Source: Acidobacteriota bacterium (GTDB lineage: Bacteria; Acidobacteriota; Vicinamibacteria; Vicinamibacterales; UBA8438). Taken from it: a stretch of 64,000 bases of DNA. Below, piece after piece: positions 31,746-40,932 of this stretch. The stretch covers positions 1 through 64,000 of the forward strand of contig VXME01000114.1 in the NCBI GenBank assembly GCA_009861545.1. The letters run 5' to 3'. How positions within the stretch are numbered: the first letter of the stretch is position 1; the number at the start of each line of letters is the position of its first letter. The position numbers were made by a program, and so were the translations under genes. Under the pieces are notes generated by a model. The model saw nothing but the letters and a program-made list of their open reading frames with translations, had not been told where the DNA came from and did not search any database.

Positions 31746-32639
31746 ATGGAGAACCCGAAGGGCTATGCCAACCCGGAGTTGCTGATGACCCCGCGGGAGC
31801 TGGCCGGCCGAATGCACATCGTCACGGCGGACGGCGTGTGGTCGGAGACACCGGAACACGGGCAGGACGCGGTCCGGGGTCCGGTTCCCGTCCTGCTGGA
31901 CCTGCGCCCCGCCGAGCAGTTCTCGTCCGGTCACATCCCCGGCGCCGCGCACCTGGATCTCTTCGGCCTGAGCCTCGTCGACACCGATCCGGCGCCGCTC
32001 GCGGCGTTCCTGTGGATCATCGCGCACCTGCTCACCGCGCGGGGCGTCGACGCCGGCCGCCCGGTCGTCGTCTACGACGATCAGTCGGGAATCCGCGCCG
32101 CCCGCGCCTTCTGGTTTCTCGAGTTCTTCGGCCACCCGGACGCGCGGCTCCTCGACGGCGGCTTCGGGGCCTGGGAACGGAAGCGGCTTCCCGTGACCCG
32201 GGACGCGGAAGCGCCTGCGCGCGGGACCTGGGAAGTCGGGCGGGACGATGCGCGTCTCGCCACCTGGCGAGAGGTCAGCGAACGCCTGGAGCGCCGGGAC
32301 GTGGCGATTCTCGATACCCGCAGCGACGAGGAGTACTGCGGCACGCTGGTGCGCGCCCGGCGCGGGGGCGCCATCCCGGGCGCCGTTCACGTCGAGTGGA
32401 CACGCAACCTGGACGAGGCGGGCGCCTTCAAGCCGGCCGCCGAGCTGCGGGCGATGTACGAGGCCGCCGGCGTCACTCCCGACAAGGAGGTCGTCTCCTA
32501 CTGCCAGGGCGGCTACCGCGCCGCGCACGGCTACTTCGCGCTGCGGCTGCTGGGCTACCCGCGGGTCCGGAACTACCTCGGGTCGTGGAAGGAGTGGGGC
32601 GACCGCGAGGACCTGCCGATAGAGACGCCGGCGCGCTGA
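31746..32639 (+). CDS. Two-domain rhodanese sulfurtransferase
   Basis: A 297-residue thiosulfate- or mercaptopyruvate-type sulfurtransferase. The N-terminal rhodanese domain (LLDLRPAEQFSSGHIPGAAHLD) has no catalytic Cys at its loop (YDDQSG). The C-terminal domain (ILDTRSDEEYCG) carries the active loop CQGGYRA with the persulfide Cys. AGGGAG lies nine bases before ATG 31746. ThiI in this window lacks its own rhodanese domain; whether this protein supplies sulfur to it is speculation. Confidence 0.9.
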   Translation: MENPKGYANPELLMTPRELAGRMHIVTADGVWSETPEHGQDAVRGPVPVLLDLRPAEQFSSGHIPGAAHLDLFGLSLVDTDPAPLAAFLWIIAHLLTARGVDAGRPVVVYDDQSGIRAARAFWFLEFFGHPDARLLDGGFGAWERKRLPVTRDAEAPARGTWEVGRDDARLATWREVSERLERRDVAILDTRSDEEYCGTLVRARRGGAIPGAVHVEWTRNLDEAGAFKPAAELRAMYEAAGVTPDKEVVSYCQGGYRAAHGYFALRLLGYPRVRNYLGSWKEWGDREDLPIETPAR

Positions 32640-32666
32640 CACCCGTTCAGCGCCGAAACGGTACCG

Positions 32667-32849
32667 TCAGTCACTGCCGGAGGCCGGGAGCTTCCGGCCC
32701 ATCACGACGGTTACCACCATGTGCAGCGTTGCCTCGAGAGCGTCGACCCGGCCGGTCAGACGGTCCACCTTGCTGTTGACCACCAACACGCCGACCGCGC
32801 TGACGAAGGAGAGCAGGGCCGTGAGGACCTCGAGCACCGTGGCATCCAT
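32667..32849 (-). CDS. Small single-helix membrane protein (60 aa)
   Basis: One hydrophobic helix (LEVLTALLSFVSAVGVLVVN) followed by a heptad-like stretch (SKVDRLTGRVDALEATLHMV) and a basic tail. No family is recognised. ATG 32849 follows TATGAT by 7 bases; ATGs at 32858 and 32861 are also in frame but overlap that box. A GGAAGA sequence could serve as ribosome-binding site if the upstream ATGs are not used. Confidence 0.5.
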   Translation of the reverse strand: MDATVLEVLTALLSFVSAVGVLVVNSKVDRLTGRVDALEATLHMVVTVVMGRKLPASGSD

Positions 32850-32856
32850 GTCTTCC

Positions 32857-32862
32857 ATCATA
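32857..32862 (-). promoter_or_regulatory. Putative -10 box for the small membrane protein
   Basis: TATGAT on the minus strand, 7 bases before ATG 32849. Confidence 0.35.
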
Positions 32863-32907
32863 GCCCGGTCCGCACGGACAGCGGACCCGGGCCGGAATTC
32901 CACCGCA

Positions 32908-32936
32908 ACGGGGCGGGACTCGAAGCCCCGCCCCGT
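32908..32936 (-). terminator. Hairpin downstream of the TonB receptor
   Basis: A perfect 10-bp stem, ACGGGGCGGG with its complement CCCGCCCCGT, and a 9-base loop. It lies about 70 bases after the receptor stop on the minus strand. No T-run follows, so it may need Rho or act as a stabilising 3' end. Confidence 0.45.
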
Positions 32937-32969
32937 CGTTGCGAGTCGCATGGATCCCGGCCCTCCTAC

Positions 32970-33011
32970 CAGCGGTAGCGAGCCGCTACCCAGCGGTAGC
33001 GAGCCGCTACC
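32970..33011. repeat. Two exact 21-bp tandem repeats, each a 7-bp hairpin
   Basis: Two identical 21-base units (32970-32990 and 32991-33011). Each contains GGTAGCG, loop AGC, CGCTACC. The receptor stop codon (33007-33009) lies in the second unit, and the units resemble the receptor's last codons, as if the gene end had been copied. Confidence 0.8.
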
Positions 33012-36000
33012 AGAGGTAGCGGGCCGAGAAGACCATCGTGCGCGGCGGACGGGCCGAGATCACCTGCCCGAACCGCTCGTCCACCTGGTTGCCGGCCTCG
33101 TCGAACTGCGCGTTGAGGTCGACGTTGCGGAACTGCACCTGGTTGAACACGTTGTAGATCTCCCAGCCGAGCTCGAAGAACCGCCCGTCGCCGATCGGCA
33201 TCCGCTTGCCGAGGCGGAGGCCGGTGTCGTAGAAGCCGGGCAGCCGCAGGTCGTCCTTGCGCACGTTGCCCACTTCGCCCAGCCCGGGGCGGCTGAAGCA
33301 GTCGGTGTTGAACCAGCGGTCGATCGTGCCGCCGCCCGCCGACAGGTCGCAGCTCCGATCGATGTTGGCCGGCACCACCAGGTCGATGCTCGCCAGTCCG
33401 TCCGGGTTCGTGGACCGGCGCATCAGGTCGCCGCCGCCCAGGATGTCCTGGTTGTCGGTGGTGCTGAAGGCGACCATGGCCGGCGCGCCGCTCACCATCT
33501 GCGTGATGCCGGAGAGCACCCAGTCGTCCAGCAGGAAGCCGGCCGCTCCGCCGGGATCGGGCAGGTCCCAGGTGTAGTTGATCGTCAGCAGATGGGTCCG
33601 GTCGAAGTCCGACAGGCCCCAGGACCAGGTGTCGCGGTTCTCGTACTTCGGCACGCGCGAGCGGGCGCCGTAGAGGATGTCCGCCGACGTGTGGTCCTTC
33701 GACTGCGACAGCGTGTACGAGACCGAGAACTCCAGGCCGCCCGTGAAGCGGCGGTTGACCTGCGTCTGCAACGCGTTGTACTGCGACCGCCCGGCGTTCT
33801 CCGTCATGATGATGCTGGCGTAGCCGGGGTAGGGGCGGAAGAAGTTGTCGGGTAGCGGGAGGCCGGTCGTCGGGTCCTGGTTCTCGGGCAGGAACCGGGC
33901 GCCGCGCTCGATGGTGTTCTCGTCCCAGAGCTGCGGGAGGTTGGTGGCGCGCGTCCCGACGTAGGCGATGTCGAGCACCGTCTGCCAGCCGATCTCGGTC
34001 TGCACGCCGGCCGTGTAGCTGTAGAGCGTCGGCGCCCGATGATCGGTCACCACGCCATACACCGTGCCCGTCGGATAGACGATGCCGCCGGTGCCGGCGA
34101 GCACGCCCTGCCGGATCGTCTCCCAGTTGTACATCGTGTTGTACCAGACCTGCGGCGTCGCGACGAGCGGCGGGTTGAGCGCCTGCCGCCAACTGAGCGC
34201 GCCCGCCTGCTGCGTGTTGTGGAAGACGCCGAAATTCGCCCGCAGCGCCGTCCGGCCGTTGCCGAACAGGTCGTAGGCGAAGCCGATCCGCGGCTCGAGC
34301 AGGATTGTCGGCAGGTTCTGGAACGGGGCCGGCACCTGCGGATCGTCGTGGCGCACCATGCCGTTGTCGCTGGGCGATCCGGGCACGAGCGCGCCGATGA
34401 CCACCTCGGGCCGGATGTCGGTCGGGTCGTTGGGATTCATCGCCATCCGGACGCCGTCGACCATGGTGGGCATGTAGAGTTGCGCGGCGTTCATGTGGTC
34501 GAAGCGCGACGGCAGGAACGAGGCCGAGGGGTTCGCCTGCTCGAACACCGTGTACTTGCTGAAGCGCATGCCGATGTCCAGCGTCAGGCGGTCGACCGGC
34601 TGCCACTTGTCCTGCACGAAGACGTTGCCGATCCACTGGCTGGCGAGCTGGCCCAGCCGGGCGGTGTTCTCCTGGTACGACCGGAACGCGCCGATCAGGG
34701 CGTTCGCGTACGGGTGGCCGGTGCCGAACGGGTTCGCCGGATCGCGGTTGAAGTCGTAGCGCCCCGCGAGCGCGCTGGCGCCCTTCCCCTCGATGTTGGT
34801 CAGGTGCTCGACGTAGGCGCCGACCTTGAAGTTGTGGCGTCCCGAGGTCCACGACAGCCCGTTGTAGAAGTTGAACAGGTCGTCGTTGCCGTAGTTGATG
34901 AAGCGCGAGTCCCAGCTCGGGTTCGCCGGGTTCGGAATCGGCGCCCCGAACGACATCGCCGGAATGATCCCGTACAGATTGTTGGTCGGATACCACTGCG
35001 CGAGCGTGTACGGCACGACGCCCCGCGTGTTGGAGCCGTCGCCCCCGTTGTCGCGGCCGTCGTCGCCGGGGAAGGCGGTGTCGGAATCGATGCGCCGGTT
35101 CCGGTTGATGTCGAACGAGCTGGCCCACGGGTTGTGCTCGGACGAGTGGCGCCAGCCGAAGTTGAATTCGTTCACCATGTTGTCGCCGATGACGCGCGTG
35201 TAGTTGGTGGCGACGGCGAAGTCGTTGTAGGTGAACGTCCGCTCCAGCATCTCCCAGCCGCCGCGCCAGGAGCTGGTCGGCTGCAGCCAGTGCGAGAAGC
35301 GCGCGTAGATCGAGTCGCTCGTGGTCGGCCGGACGTCGACCCGGGTGACGTTGTTGATCCGCGGGGCCCGCTGCTGGCCCTGGAACTGGTAGTTGTAGTT
35401 CGACTGTCCCTCGACGTTCGGGTCCGGATACCAGTTCAGCAGCGCCTGCCCGTGCGGGTTGATCCGGTCCGCCGGGACGACGTTGCCCGGGAACGGCATG
35501 CCGGTCAGCGGATCGACTACCGGGATCAGGTTCCCCGACTGATCGAAGCTGCGCGAGAAGTCGCCCATCCGCTCCGCCAGGCTCGGCACCGTGAGCTGGG
35601 CGAGGTTCTGCGGCGTCCTGACCCCCCACTGCTCGTAGCTGTAGAAGAAGAACACCTTGTCCTGCACGATGGGGCCGCCGGCGTTGGCGCCGAGCGTCCA
35701 GTAGCGGTACTCCGGCTTCGGGATGCCGGCCTGCTTGTCGAAGTAGTCCTCGCTCCGGAACTGCTCGCTGCGGCCGTAGGTGTAGGCCGTGCCGGAAAAC
35801 TCGTTGGTTCCCGCCTTGGTGACGAGGTTGATCTGCGCGCCGCCGTTGCGGCCGGTGTCGGCGGTGAAGTTGGTGAGCTGCACGTTCACTTCCCCGACCG
35901 CGTCCGGGTTCATCGAGTGGCTGGAGACCTCCGGCAGGCCGATGTCGTTGCCGGGGATCCCGTCGATGGTGACGGTGCTCCAGCCCTGGCGCGTGCCGCC

Positions 36001-36552
36001 GACGTTGGGCAGCCACGAGCCGATGACGATCTCGCCGATCGCGTCCGGGTCGGGCTGGTAGCCGACGCCCGGCAGGATCCGCAGCATCGACGTGACGTCG
36101 CGCCCGCGGACCGTTATCGCGTCGATCGTCTCCTCGGTGATCAGCGCCGAGCGGTCCGAGCTGATCGTCTCGACGATCCGCTGCGCGGTGACCTGGACGG
36201 TCTCTTCCAGGGCGGCGATCGAGAGCTCCACCGTGCCGACGTTGTACTGCTGGTTGGTCGACAACTGGGCGCCGGTCAGCTCGTAGGCTCCGAAGCCGGG
36301 CAGCTCGACGCGGACCGTGTACGGCCCGGGCTGGACCGCGGCGAAGTTGAAGACGCCGACCTCGTTCGTGACGGTGTTTCTCAGCGCGCCGGTCTCTTCC
36401 TGCAGCAGGGTGACCGTCGCGCCCGGCAGGACCAGGCCGCTGTCGTCGACGACGTTGCCGGAGAACCCGCCGGTGGTGGTCTGCGCATTCGCGTTCGACG
36501 CAAGACCGAGGACAAGCAGAGTGACGAGAGTGAGCTTCCACGTGTGTCTCAT
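33007..36552 (-). CDS. Large TonB-dependent receptor with carboxypeptidase-regulatory N-terminus
   Basis: An outer-membrane protein of 1181 residues of the acidobacterial type. A signal peptide (MRHTWKLTLVTLLVLGLASN, cleaved after ANA) is followed by a carboxypeptidase-regulatory beta-sandwich (GFSGNVVDDSGLVLPGATVT), a plug domain (ISSDRSALITEETIDAITVRG to ILPGVGYQPD), and a long beta-barrel ending in an aromatic residue (ARYLW). No TonB box is obvious. The ligand is unknown; large members of this kind take up oligosaccharides or siderophores. GAGGAGA lies before the ATG. Confidence 0.92.
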   Translation of the reverse strand: MRHTWKLTLVTLLVLGLASNANAQTTTGGFSGNVVDDSGLVLPGATVTLLQEETGALRNTVTNEVGVFNFAAVQPGPYTVRVELPGFGAYELTGAQLSTNQQYNVGTVELSIAALEETVQVTAQRIVETISSDRSALITEETIDAITVRGRDVTSMLRILPGVGYQPDPDAIGEIVIGSWLPNVGGTRQGWSTVTIDGIPGNDIGLPEVSSHSMNPDAVGEVNVQLTNFTADTGRNGGAQINLVTKAGTNEFSGTAYTYGRSEQFRSEDYFDKQAGIPKPEYRYWTLGANAGGPIVQDKVFFFYSYEQWGVRTPQNLAQLTVPSLAERMGDFSRSFDQSGNLIPVVDPLTGMPFPGNVVPADRINPHGQALLNWYPDPNVEGQSNYNYQFQGQQRAPRINNVTRVDVRPTTSDSIYARFSHWLQPTSSWRGGWEMLERTFTYNDFAVATNYTRVIGDNMVNEFNFGWRHSSEHNPWASSFDINRNRRIDSDTAFPGDDGRDNGGDGSNTRGVVPYTLAQWYPTNNLYGIIPAMSFGAPIPNPANPSWDSRFINYGNDDLFNFYNGLSWTSGRHNFKVGAYVEHLTNIEGKGASALAGRYDFNRDPANPFGTGHPYANALIGAFRSYQENTARLGQLASQWIGNVFVQDKWQPVDRLTLDIGMRFSKYTVFEQANPSASFLPSRFDHMNAAQLYMPTMVDGVRMAMNPNDPTDIRPEVVIGALVPGSPSDNGMVRHDDPQVPAPFQNLPTILLEPRIGFAYDLFGNGRTALRANFGVFHNTQQAGALSWRQALNPPLVATPQVWYNTMYNWETIRQGVLAGTGGIVYPTGTVYGVVTDHRAPTLYSYTAGVQTEIGWQTVLDIAYVGTRATNLPQLWDENTIERGARFLPENQDPTTGLPLPDNFFRPYPGYASIIMTENAGRSQYNALQTQVNRRFTGGLEFSVSYTLSQSKDHTSADILYGARSRVPKYENRDTWSWGLSDFDRTHLLTINYTWDLPDPGGAAGFLLDDWVLSGITQMVSGAPAMVAFSTTDNQDILGGGDLMRRSTNPDGLASIDLVVPANIDRSCDLSAGGGTIDRWFNTDCFSRPGLGEVGNVRKDDLRLPGFYDTGLRLGKRMPIGDGRFFELGWEIYNVFNQVQFRNVDLNAQFDEAGNQVDERFGQVISARPPRTMVFSARYLW

Positions 36553-36617
36553 AGGGGTGTCTCCTCATCACGAACGGAGTTCCCGCCGCACGGACGCTCG
36601 ATCGCCGTCTTCCTCGA

Positions 36618-37529
36618 CTAGTTCAGGTTCGCGACGCGCCTCCGCAGTGCCTTCACGTGCTCCCAGATCTCCTTGTGCTCGTCGTTGTCGCTCGAGTCGT
36701 CCTCGCTTCTCTCGCTGCCTCCGACCCTCCCGCGCGAGGAGAACCGCAGGTACGCCTCCAGGTCCCGCAGCGCGGCGGGGTAGTCGTTCAGGTGGTAGGC
36801 CAGCAGGCCGCGGTCGCGCAGCTCCGTCGTGGCCGAAGGGTCGAGGGCCAGCAGCAGCTCGGTGATCGCGTGCGCTTGCGGGAACGAGCGCATGCGGACG
36901 TAGATGCGCTTCAGGTTGACCAGCATGCGGACGATGATCTCCGGCTTGGTGGCTCGCATCAGCATCCGGCGGTCGAACGCGACCTCGTCGCCCGCGTGGG
37001 ACCGCAGCAACTTGCTGCAGTCGAGTTCGGAGAGGATGGCGCCGCCGTGGAAGGGATCCACGATGACCTGGTCCTCCTCGAGCGGGGCGTCCGCGCCGCC
37101 CGGCTGTACGCGGAGCAGAAAGTGACCGGGAAAGTTCACGCCGTCGGTTTGCAGGCCGGCCCGCCGGGACACCTCGATGTAGACGAGAGCCAGGGTGATC
37201 GGGATGCCGGTGCGGCGATCGATGACGTTGTTGAGGAAGCTGTTCCGCGGGTCGTCGTAGTGCTTGCGGTTACCGGCGAACCCCTGCTCCTTGAACAGAT
37301 AGGAACTGATTCCCGCGATGCGCCGCAGCAGGTCGGCGTCCTCGCCCAGGGCCGCGATGCGGTCCGCCGCCGCGGCGCCCATCCGGTCGAGCGCCCGCAG
37401 GTAGCGCGACGCGTCAAGCTGCGGGTACTCGATGCGGGCGATGGCCAGAGCGGCCGGCGCCAGATCGGGAGACGGAGCCTTGGCGACTTCGGTGAAGCGT
37501 CGGATGAAGTCCGCGGAGACCACGCTCAT
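36618..37529 (-). CDS. SirB1-family transglutaminase-like/TPR protein
   Basis: A 303-residue protein of the SirB1 family: an N-terminal transglutaminase-like fold (RNSFLNNVIDRRTGIPITLALVYIE and GVNFPGHFLLRV) and C-terminal tetratricopeptide helices (SFPQAHAITELLLALDPSATTELRDRGLLAYHL). The Cys nucleophile of true transglutaminases is not present, as is usual for the family, and function is unassigned. ATG 37529 shares one base with the stop of the HAD gene. It is the last gene of a three-gene operon. Confidence 0.88.
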   Translation of the reverse strand: MSVVSADFIRRFTEVAKAPSPDLAPAALAIARIEYPQLDASRYLRALDRMGAAAADRIAALGEDADLLRRIAGISSYLFKEQGFAGNRKHYDDPRNSFLNNVIDRRTGIPITLALVYIEVSRRAGLQTDGVNFPGHFLLRVQPGGADAPLEEDQVIVDPFHGGAILSELDCSKLLRSHAGDEVAFDRRMLMRATKPEIIVRMLVNLKRIYVRMRSFPQAHAITELLLALDPSATTELRDRGLLAYHLNDYPAALRDLEAYLRFSSRGRVGGSERSEDDSSDNDEHKEIWEHVKALRRRVANLN

Positions 37530-38305
37530 CACCTGTCTCCATTCTGCACCGGTCGAGCGTGTACGTCGACCCCGCTCCGCCGGCACAGCGCGGCCAGCGC
37601 GCGATGGTCCACGTCGGCGAGGCTGGAAACGATGGCGGTTGCGCCGGTCAGCGCGGCGGCTTCGTAGGTCGTAGTGACCCCGACGCACGGGAGTCCTGCG
37701 GCGACGGCGGCCTCGATGCCCCAGCGGGAGTCCTCGATGGCGACGAAGCCGGAGGGCGACGGGGAGCGGCCGAGCTCGGCGCTCAACAGCTCCACCGCTC
37801 GCACATAGCCGTCCGGGGCAGGCTTGGCGCGCTCGACGTCGTCGGCCGCGACGATGGCCGAGAAGTGCCGGCGGAGTCCGGCGCCCTGCAGAATGTCCTC
37901 GATCTCCTGATGGAGTGCGCCCGAGGCGATTCCGAGGACGAGTTCTCCGGCGAGCCGCTCGATGCACGCGGGCGCGTCCGGAAACACGACGTCGCCAGCG
38001 CCGACCAGCTCTTCGTAACGCCGTCCCTTGGCTTCGATCAACCGCTCCAGATCGCCTCCGTCGAAGGCCAACCCCTGGTCGGCCGCGACCGTCGTGAACA
38101 CGCCGACGTCGTCGAATCCGAGGTAGCGGGCCTCGTAGTCCTCCCTGGAGAGGGTCATTCCCCGGTTGCGCAGAACGTCCCGATACGCTCGCAGGTGCAG
38201 GCGCTCGGTGTCCGCGATGACGCCGTCGAAGTCGAAGACGACGCCGACCAGGGGACCGCCGGCGACCATCCGGGCGTCGGGATGCCGGACGTCGGGCGGG
38301 CTCAT
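37529..38305 (-). CDS. HAD-superfamily phosphatase (beta-phosphoglucomutase-like)
   Basis: A 258-residue hydrolase with motif I DFDGVIADTE (nucleophile Asp), motif II IASGA, motif III Lys in KPAPDGY, and motif IV EDSRWGIEAA. A four-helix cap follows motif I, so it belongs to the subclass of beta-phosphoglucomutase and phosphoglycolate phosphatase. Substrate unknown. ATG 38305 overlaps the stop of the DUF1684 gene by four bases (ATGA). Confidence 0.9.
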   Translation of the reverse strand: MSPPDVRHPDARMVAGGPLVGVVFDFDGVIADTERLHLRAYRDVLRNRGMTLSREDYEARYLGFDDVGVFTTVAADQGLAFDGGDLERLIEAKGRRYEELVGAGDVVFPDAPACIERLAGELVLGIASGALHQEIEDILQGAGLRRHFSAIVAADDVERAKPAPDGYVRAVELLSAELGRSPSPSGFVAIEDSRWGIEAAVAAGLPCVGVTTTYEAAALTGATAIVSSLADVDHRALAALCRRSGVDVHARPVQNGDR

Positions 38306-38997
38306 GGCCCGGGCGCTTCGACGGGCTCGACCGGAACGAAGATCGGCAGCCGGCGTTCGTCTTCGGGCGGCAGCTTCTCGCCGGCGTGAATCGGTCTCGG
38401 GAGGCGGTTCTCCGGCGGAGGAAACGGGCAGTCGTACTGCTCGTCGAAGTAGCAGGTGGGGTGGTAGGCGCGGTTGAAATCGAGGTCGTAGACGCCGGTG
38501 GAGCTGAACGGCAGGTCGATGTAGCGTCCGGCCGGATAGGTCTCGCTGCGGCTCGTTTCGTCGCGGAACGGCACGAACAGGCCCTCCTCTTCGGACAGCA
38601 GCGCCGTCAGCCTGTGGGATTCGCCGTGAAGCACGAACTCCAGGTGGCCGATGCGCTGCATGCGCCGGAACTGCCCGGTCGACGTGGGGACGTCGTAGAT
38701 GGGCTGATCGTCGGCGATGTCGAGCTGGGCGGGCACGCGGTACGACGGATCCGGATCGTAGTAGCGCAGCGGCACCATCCACGAGCGTCGATCCAGCGGC
38801 ACGAAGGACTCGGGGTCGCTCTTGAGGAACTCGTCCTTGTAGGCGCGGGCTTCGAGAAGCAGCTCCAGGTAGCTGTGCTCATCCGGTTCCGGCGGCCCGC
38901 AGCCCGCCGCCAGCAGGAGGGCGCCGGCCGCGACGGCAATGACGAGTCGCCGTCCTCCGTCGCCCGCCGCGTCCCAATTGCTGCTTCTTCTGGTCAC
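38302..38997 (-). CDS. DUF1684 lipoprotein
   Basis: A 231-residue exported protein. A lipobox (LLLAAGC, Cys33) follows a hydrophobic signal, predicting a lipid-anchored periplasmic protein. The DUF1684 signature is clear: FRDETSRSETYPAGRYIDLPF, YDLDFNRAYHPTCYF and FPPPENRLPRPIHAGEKLP. Function is unknown. The start is GTG 38997 with GAGAG before it. It is the first gene of the operon driven from 39029-39056. Confidence 0.9.
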   Translation of the reverse strand: MTRRSSNWDAAGDGGRRLVIAVAAGALLLAAGCGPPEPDEHSYLELLLEARAYKDEFLKSDPESFVPLDRRSWMVPLRYYDPDPSYRVPAQLDIADDQPIYDVPTSTGQFRRMQRIGHLEFVLHGESHRLTALLSEEEGLFVPFRDETSRSETYPAGRYIDLPFSSTGVYDLDFNRAYHPTCYFDEQYDCPFPPPENRLPRPIHAGEKLPPEDERRLPIFVPVEPVEAPGP

Positions 38998-39028
38998 GAA
39001 CTCTCAAGTCCTCACTGCCTGTCCTACA

Positions 39029-39056
39029 AATATATCGCCGATGCTCGGGGAAGCAA
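39029..39056 (-). promoter_or_regulatory. Promoter of the DUF1684-HAD-SirB1 operon
   Basis: TTGCTT (39056-39051), 16-base spacer and TATATT (39034-39029) on the minus strand. A transcript would begin near 39022, 25 bases before the first start codon. Confidence 0.55.
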
Positions 39057-39101
39057 GCATCCGGGCATCCGCGAATTCGGCGGCGCGACCGGCCGCGGCC
39101 C

Positions 39102-40874
39102 CTACAAGGGGTACGCGCCCCGTTCCACCGCCGCGTCCGAGAGCCGCCGCCGGAGGCGCACGTCGTTGGCCGGCGTCACCTTCAGGAGCCGGCGCAGGCC
39201 CGCGAGGCGCGTCCGCAGCTCGTCGCCTTCCGCCATGGCGGCGAACGCGGAACGGGCCGTCGTCTCGATGCGCATGGCGGCCCCGTCGACGTACGACGCG
39301 GCGGCGTCGGCCTGCAGATCGGCGCCGGTTGCTCCGGACGCCGCGGCGGCCCGGGCGCGGGCGACCGCGCTGTCCGCCGCATAGGTGTCGATGACCACGT
39401 CCGCCGCGAACGAGAGCACCTCCTGCTGCTCGCTGAGCTTCTGGCCGTAGGTCTGCATCGCGAGGCCGATGACGGCCAGACCGACCTTGCGGAACATGCC
39501 GACCGCGGCCGCCGCGGCCCCGAGCGGGCCGTCGGGTGCGGCTGCCGCTCCCGACGGGGCCAGGATCTCGTCCTGCAGCTTCTTCGCCGCCGGGATCAGC
39601 GGCAGATCGCCCTTGACGGCGCGCTTGACGAGCATGCCGGGGATGAGCAGCCGGTTGATCTCGTTCGTGCCCTCGAAGATGCGGTTCACCCGCGAGTCGC
39701 GATAGTGGCGCTCGGCCGGGTAGTCCCTGACGAACCCGTTCCCGCCGTGAATCTGCACGTTCTCGTCGAGGACGTCATGCAGTGTCTCGCTGCCCGCCAC
39801 CTTGAGGATCGACGACTCGACCGCGTACTCCTCGAGGGCGCGCAGGATGGCGCCGCCGTCGCCGGGATCGACGCCCTCGAGCGTCCCGTCGATGAGTCCC
39901 ACCGTCCGGAACACCATCGACTCCAGCGCGTAGGTCCGGGCGACCATCCCGCCGATCTTGTGCTTGACGGCGCCGAAGCTCGCTATCGGCTGCCCGAACT
40001 GCCGCCGGCTGGCCGCGTAACGCGCCGATTCGCCGATGGCGCCGCGAGCGCCGCCCACGGTCGACGCCCCCAGCTTGAAGCGGCCGTAGTTCAGGACGTT
40101 GAAGGCGACCTTGTGGCCCTTGCCGACCTCGCCGAGCAGGTTGTCGGCCGGGACCCGGACGTCCTGCAGGATCACCGGCGTCGTCGACGAGCCGTGCAGG
40201 CCCATCTTGTGCTCTTCCTTGCCGGTGGAGACGCCGTCGAACCCGCGTTCGACGATGAACGCCGTGAAGTGCTCGCCGTCGACCTTGGCGAAGACGATGT
40301 AGAGATCGGCGAACCCGCCGTTGGTGATCCACATCTTCTCGCCGTTCAGCACGAAGCTGCCGTCCGCCTGCCGCGCCGCGCGCGCCTTGGCGCCGAGCGC
40401 GTCCGAGCCGGAGCCCGCCTCGCTCAGGCAGTAGGCGCCGACGGTCTCCCCGGTCACCAGGGACGGCAGGTAGCGCTGCTTCTGCTCGTCGGTGCCGAAC
40501 ATCCGGATCGGCAGGATCGCGAGGTTGGCGTGCGCGCCGTAGGTGGCGCTGAACGAACCGCACTGGCCGAGGCAGCCCGCGATGACCGCGGCGCTGGCCT
40601 TGTCGAGCGCCAGGCCGCCGTAGGCCTCCGGCACGTCGGTCGCCAGCAGCCCGAGTTCGCCGGCGCGTCGCAGCAGCTCGCGGGTCAGGTCCCAGTCCTT
40701 CGTCTCGAGTTGCTCGGTGTGGCCGGCGACCTCGTCGGTGAACTCCTGGGCCGTCTGCCGTATCAGTCGGTGCTCTTCGGTCATGCGCTCCGGGGTGAAT
40801 ATCGTCTCCTGCGGCGCCGCCTCCAGGAGCCACTCCCCGCCGCGCGGAACCGTCTCGATTGCGGTGGTGGTCAT
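39102..40874 (-). CDS. fadE: Acyl-CoA dehydrogenase, long-chain/VLCAD type
   Basis: The FAD enzyme that starts beta-oxidation. Its 590 residues are about 200 more than short- and medium-chain enzymes, and the C-terminal extension is that of the VLCAD/ACAD9 and Bacillus FadE type. Visible are the FAD-binding LSEAGSGSDALGAKARA and WITNGGFADLYIVFA, and the catalytic Glu in IFEGTNEINRLLIPG. It is the last gene of the fad operon, 58 bases after fadA. GAGGGA precedes the ATG. In B. subtilis the order fadN-fadA-fadE is the same. Confidence 0.93.
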   Translation of the reverse strand: MTTTAIETVPRGGEWLLEAAPQETIFTPERMTEEHRLIRQTAQEFTDEVAGHTEQLETKDWDLTRELLRRAGELGLLATDVPEAYGGLALDKASAAVIAGCLGQCGSFSATYGAHANLAILPIRMFGTDEQKQRYLPSLVTGETVGAYCLSEAGSGSDALGAKARAARQADGSFVLNGEKMWITNGGFADLYIVFAKVDGEHFTAFIVERGFDGVSTGKEEHKMGLHGSSTTPVILQDVRVPADNLLGEVGKGHKVAFNVLNYGRFKLGASTVGGARGAIGESARYAASRRQFGQPIASFGAVKHKIGGMVARTYALESMVFRTVGLIDGTLEGVDPGDGGAILRALEEYAVESSILKVAGSETLHDVLDENVQIHGGNGFVRDYPAERHYRDSRVNRIFEGTNEINRLLIPGMLVKRAVKGDLPLIPAAKKLQDEILAPSGAAAAPDGPLGAAAAAVGMFRKVGLAVIGLAMQTYGQKLSEQQEVLSFAADVVIDTYAADSAVARARAAAASGATGADLQADAAASYVDGAAMRIETTARSAFAAMAEGDELRTRLAGLRRLLKVTPANDVRLRRRLSDAAVERGAYPL

Positions 40875-40932
40875 GATGTCCCTCGTCTCTTGAATTGCCC
40901 CGGCCCGCGTGGTCGCACCGCGTGGAACCCGG

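Noticed and set aside
32970-33011. CRISPR-like direct repeats
   Set aside because: Two units of 21 bases abut without spacers and overlap a gene's stop codon. This is a tandem duplication, not an array.
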